Source of the DNA: Deltaproteobacteria bacterium
GTDB lineage: Bacteria > Myxococcota_A > Polyangia > Polyangiales > Houyiibacteriaceae
Length of the DNA stretch: 6,383 nucleotides
Assembly: GCA_003647035.1 (NCBI GenBank)
Contig: QMMB01000205.1
Location: 1-6,383 of the forward strand
Direction of reading: 5' to 3'
This document shows positions 5,439-6,383 of the stretch, piece after piece (within the stretch, counting starts at the first letter, position 1; each line of letters starts with the position of its first letter). A program made the position numbers and the translations under genes. Under the pieces are notes generated by a model. It was not told where the DNA came from. It saw only the letters and a list, made by a program, of their open reading frames with translations, and did no database searches.

Positions 5439-6383
5439 ATGCTTCGCGGCCGCGCTCCAGCTTGCTTCCTTCTGCTGCTCACGACGAGTGCCCTTGCGGG
5501 CGTTGGGGGCTGCAAGCGCGACCTCGGCGAGTGCAATCTCGACGGGCAAACCCAAGATGGGCAGTCGATTCCCGGGCCCGCTGCGTTTGACATCGCGTAT
5601 CGCGTTACCGACGGACTGCCGATGTACGAGGGACAAGCTCTCGTTCAATCGACCTGCGGCGATGGAGCGTTCTGCCACGCACCCGCCGCGGTGGGTGGCG
5701 ATCGACTTGGCGCGCCAGCCGGGCTGAACTTCGACGTCGCGCTGGCGTGCACCGACGAGACCGAGGATCCGAGTTGTACGCAGCCGATCGAGAGTTGCGA
5801 AGGCGGACAGACCGACACTGCGTATTGCCAACGCCTCGAGAAACTCCATGGCAACCAGGGGAAGATCCGGGACTGGGCCGAGGGGATGATTCAAGAGGTA
5901 CGCAAGGGCACGATGCCTCCGGGCGCGGCGGGCCGAAGCGTTCGCAATGCGACGCCGTGGCGCCGTGGCCTCGGCGGGCCGGCGTTGCCCCCGATAGAGT
6001 CGGACGAGGGCCAAGATATCGTCCGTAACTGGCTCGCGTGTCAGGCCCCCGTCATCGCGCGCACTGAAATGCCGCCTTCGGAGGCACTCGAGCTGACCGA
6101 GTGCACTTCCGTGGACGATGAGATTTGCATTTACAACGGCCCGCAGGGTGAGTTCCCCGACTCGACGTGGAGCGACATCTACTGGAGCGTGATGTTCACC
6201 CGGTGCGTCATTTGTCACGGTCCCCCGAACACGAACACCGACGAGAACCCCGACAACCCGTTTAATGGAACGATTCCAGGGGGCGCGAGCGTGACGGCCT
6301 TTGCTGCTTTGGATTTGACCGGCACGAATGTGATGGACACCACGGACTGGGCAACGGAGTCCTGGTCTGCCGTGGGCGAGGCG
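5439..6383 (+). CDS. Cytochrome c-like lipoprotein, 3' end beyond window
   Basis: Open for 315 codons from ATG 5439 to the right edge with no stop, so partial. Residues 1-25 form a lipoprotein signal: basic start, hydrophobic CFLLLLTTSALAGV, then lipobox VGGC with C25 as lipidation site. It is therefore an envelope protein. A canonical heme c motif CVICH lies at 256-260. An atypical C-X5-CH (C73, C79-H80) is followed by TMPPG (158-162, possible axial Met159) and an IVRNWLACQAP segment (194-204), the order seen in class I/planctomycete-type cytochrome c domains. Nine further Cys after the lipobox (32, 104, 113, 120, 130, 201, 222, 230 and near) suggest disulfides. An in-frame TTG at 5427 with AGAAG four bases upstream is an alternative start, adding four residues. 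Likely an outer-surface electron-transfer or cytochrome-derived protein; role unknown. Confidence 0.82.
   Translation, partial: MLRGRAPACFLLLLTTSALAGVGGCKRDLGECNLDGQTQDGQSIPGPAAFDIAYRVTDGLPMYEGQALVQSTCGDGAFCHAPAAVGGDRLGAPAGLNFDVALACTDETEDPSCTQPIESCEGGQTDTAYCQRLEKLHGNQGKIRDWAEGMIQEVRKGTMPPGAAGRSVRNATPWRRGLGGPALPPIESDEGQDIVRNWLACQAPVIARTEMPPSEALELTECTSVDDEICIYNGPQGEFPDSTWSDIYWSVMFTRCVICHGPPNTNTDENPDNPFNGTIPGGASVTAFAALDLTGTNVMDTTDWATESWSAVGEA

Noticed and set aside
5406..6218. Minus-strand open frame of 270 codons near the right end
   Set aside because: The plus strand in the same region encodes a signal peptide, lipobox, CXXCH and MPPG motifs, whereas this frame is Arg/Ala-rich with no motif.

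Overview
The window looks like a chromosomal segment of a GC-rich (roughly 60-65% by eye) member of the Myxococcota, the former delta-proteobacterial myxobacteria. The evidence is two eukaryote-like Ser/Thr protein kinases side by side, one of them fused to a DUF4388/PATAN-type domain. A Cys-rich lipoprotein with a cytochrome c heme motif and a GTGCCA-type hexamer microsatellite point the same way. Species-level placement is not possible from this sequence.

Layout, left to right. Bases 1-317 carry no convincing gene. Bases 3-93 are a degenerate hexanucleotide repeat and the rest is the 3' flank of the first kinase gene. A soluble kinase with a long C-terminal coiled coil lies on the minus strand (318-2051). 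Bases 2052-2199 are a compact divergent promoter region: each side has a readable sigma70-like promoter, a short leader of about 20-25 nt and a Shine-Dalgarno (SD) sequence. A 10-bp inverted repeat is placed across the two promoters. A second kinase (kinase, GYF_2/DUF4339-like module, DUF4388 domain) runs rightward from a GTG at 2200 to 4200. Seven bases later comes an N-formylglutamate amidohydrolase-family protein (4208-5053), probably in the same transcript. A small protein of unknown function on the minus strand (5035-5301) overlaps its 3' end tail to tail. After a 137-bp gap, a plus-strand lipoprotein gene with a canonical CXXCH motif and an unusual CX5CH motif starts near 5439 and runs off the right edge still open.

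How the genes may work together. The two kinases share one control region, so they are probably co-regulated and may act in one signalling branch. The first looks like an oligomerising cytosolic kinase. The second couples a kinase to non-catalytic scaffold or protein-interaction modules, and shows an apparent swap of key residues between the catalytic loop and the P+1 loop. The amidohydrolase may be a metabolic or hydrolytic output tied to the second kinase; no other histidine-utilisation gene is visible. The lipoprotein is probably an unrelated cell-envelope redox protein. No RNA genes, insertion sequences, CRISPR arrays or credible intrinsic terminators were found.
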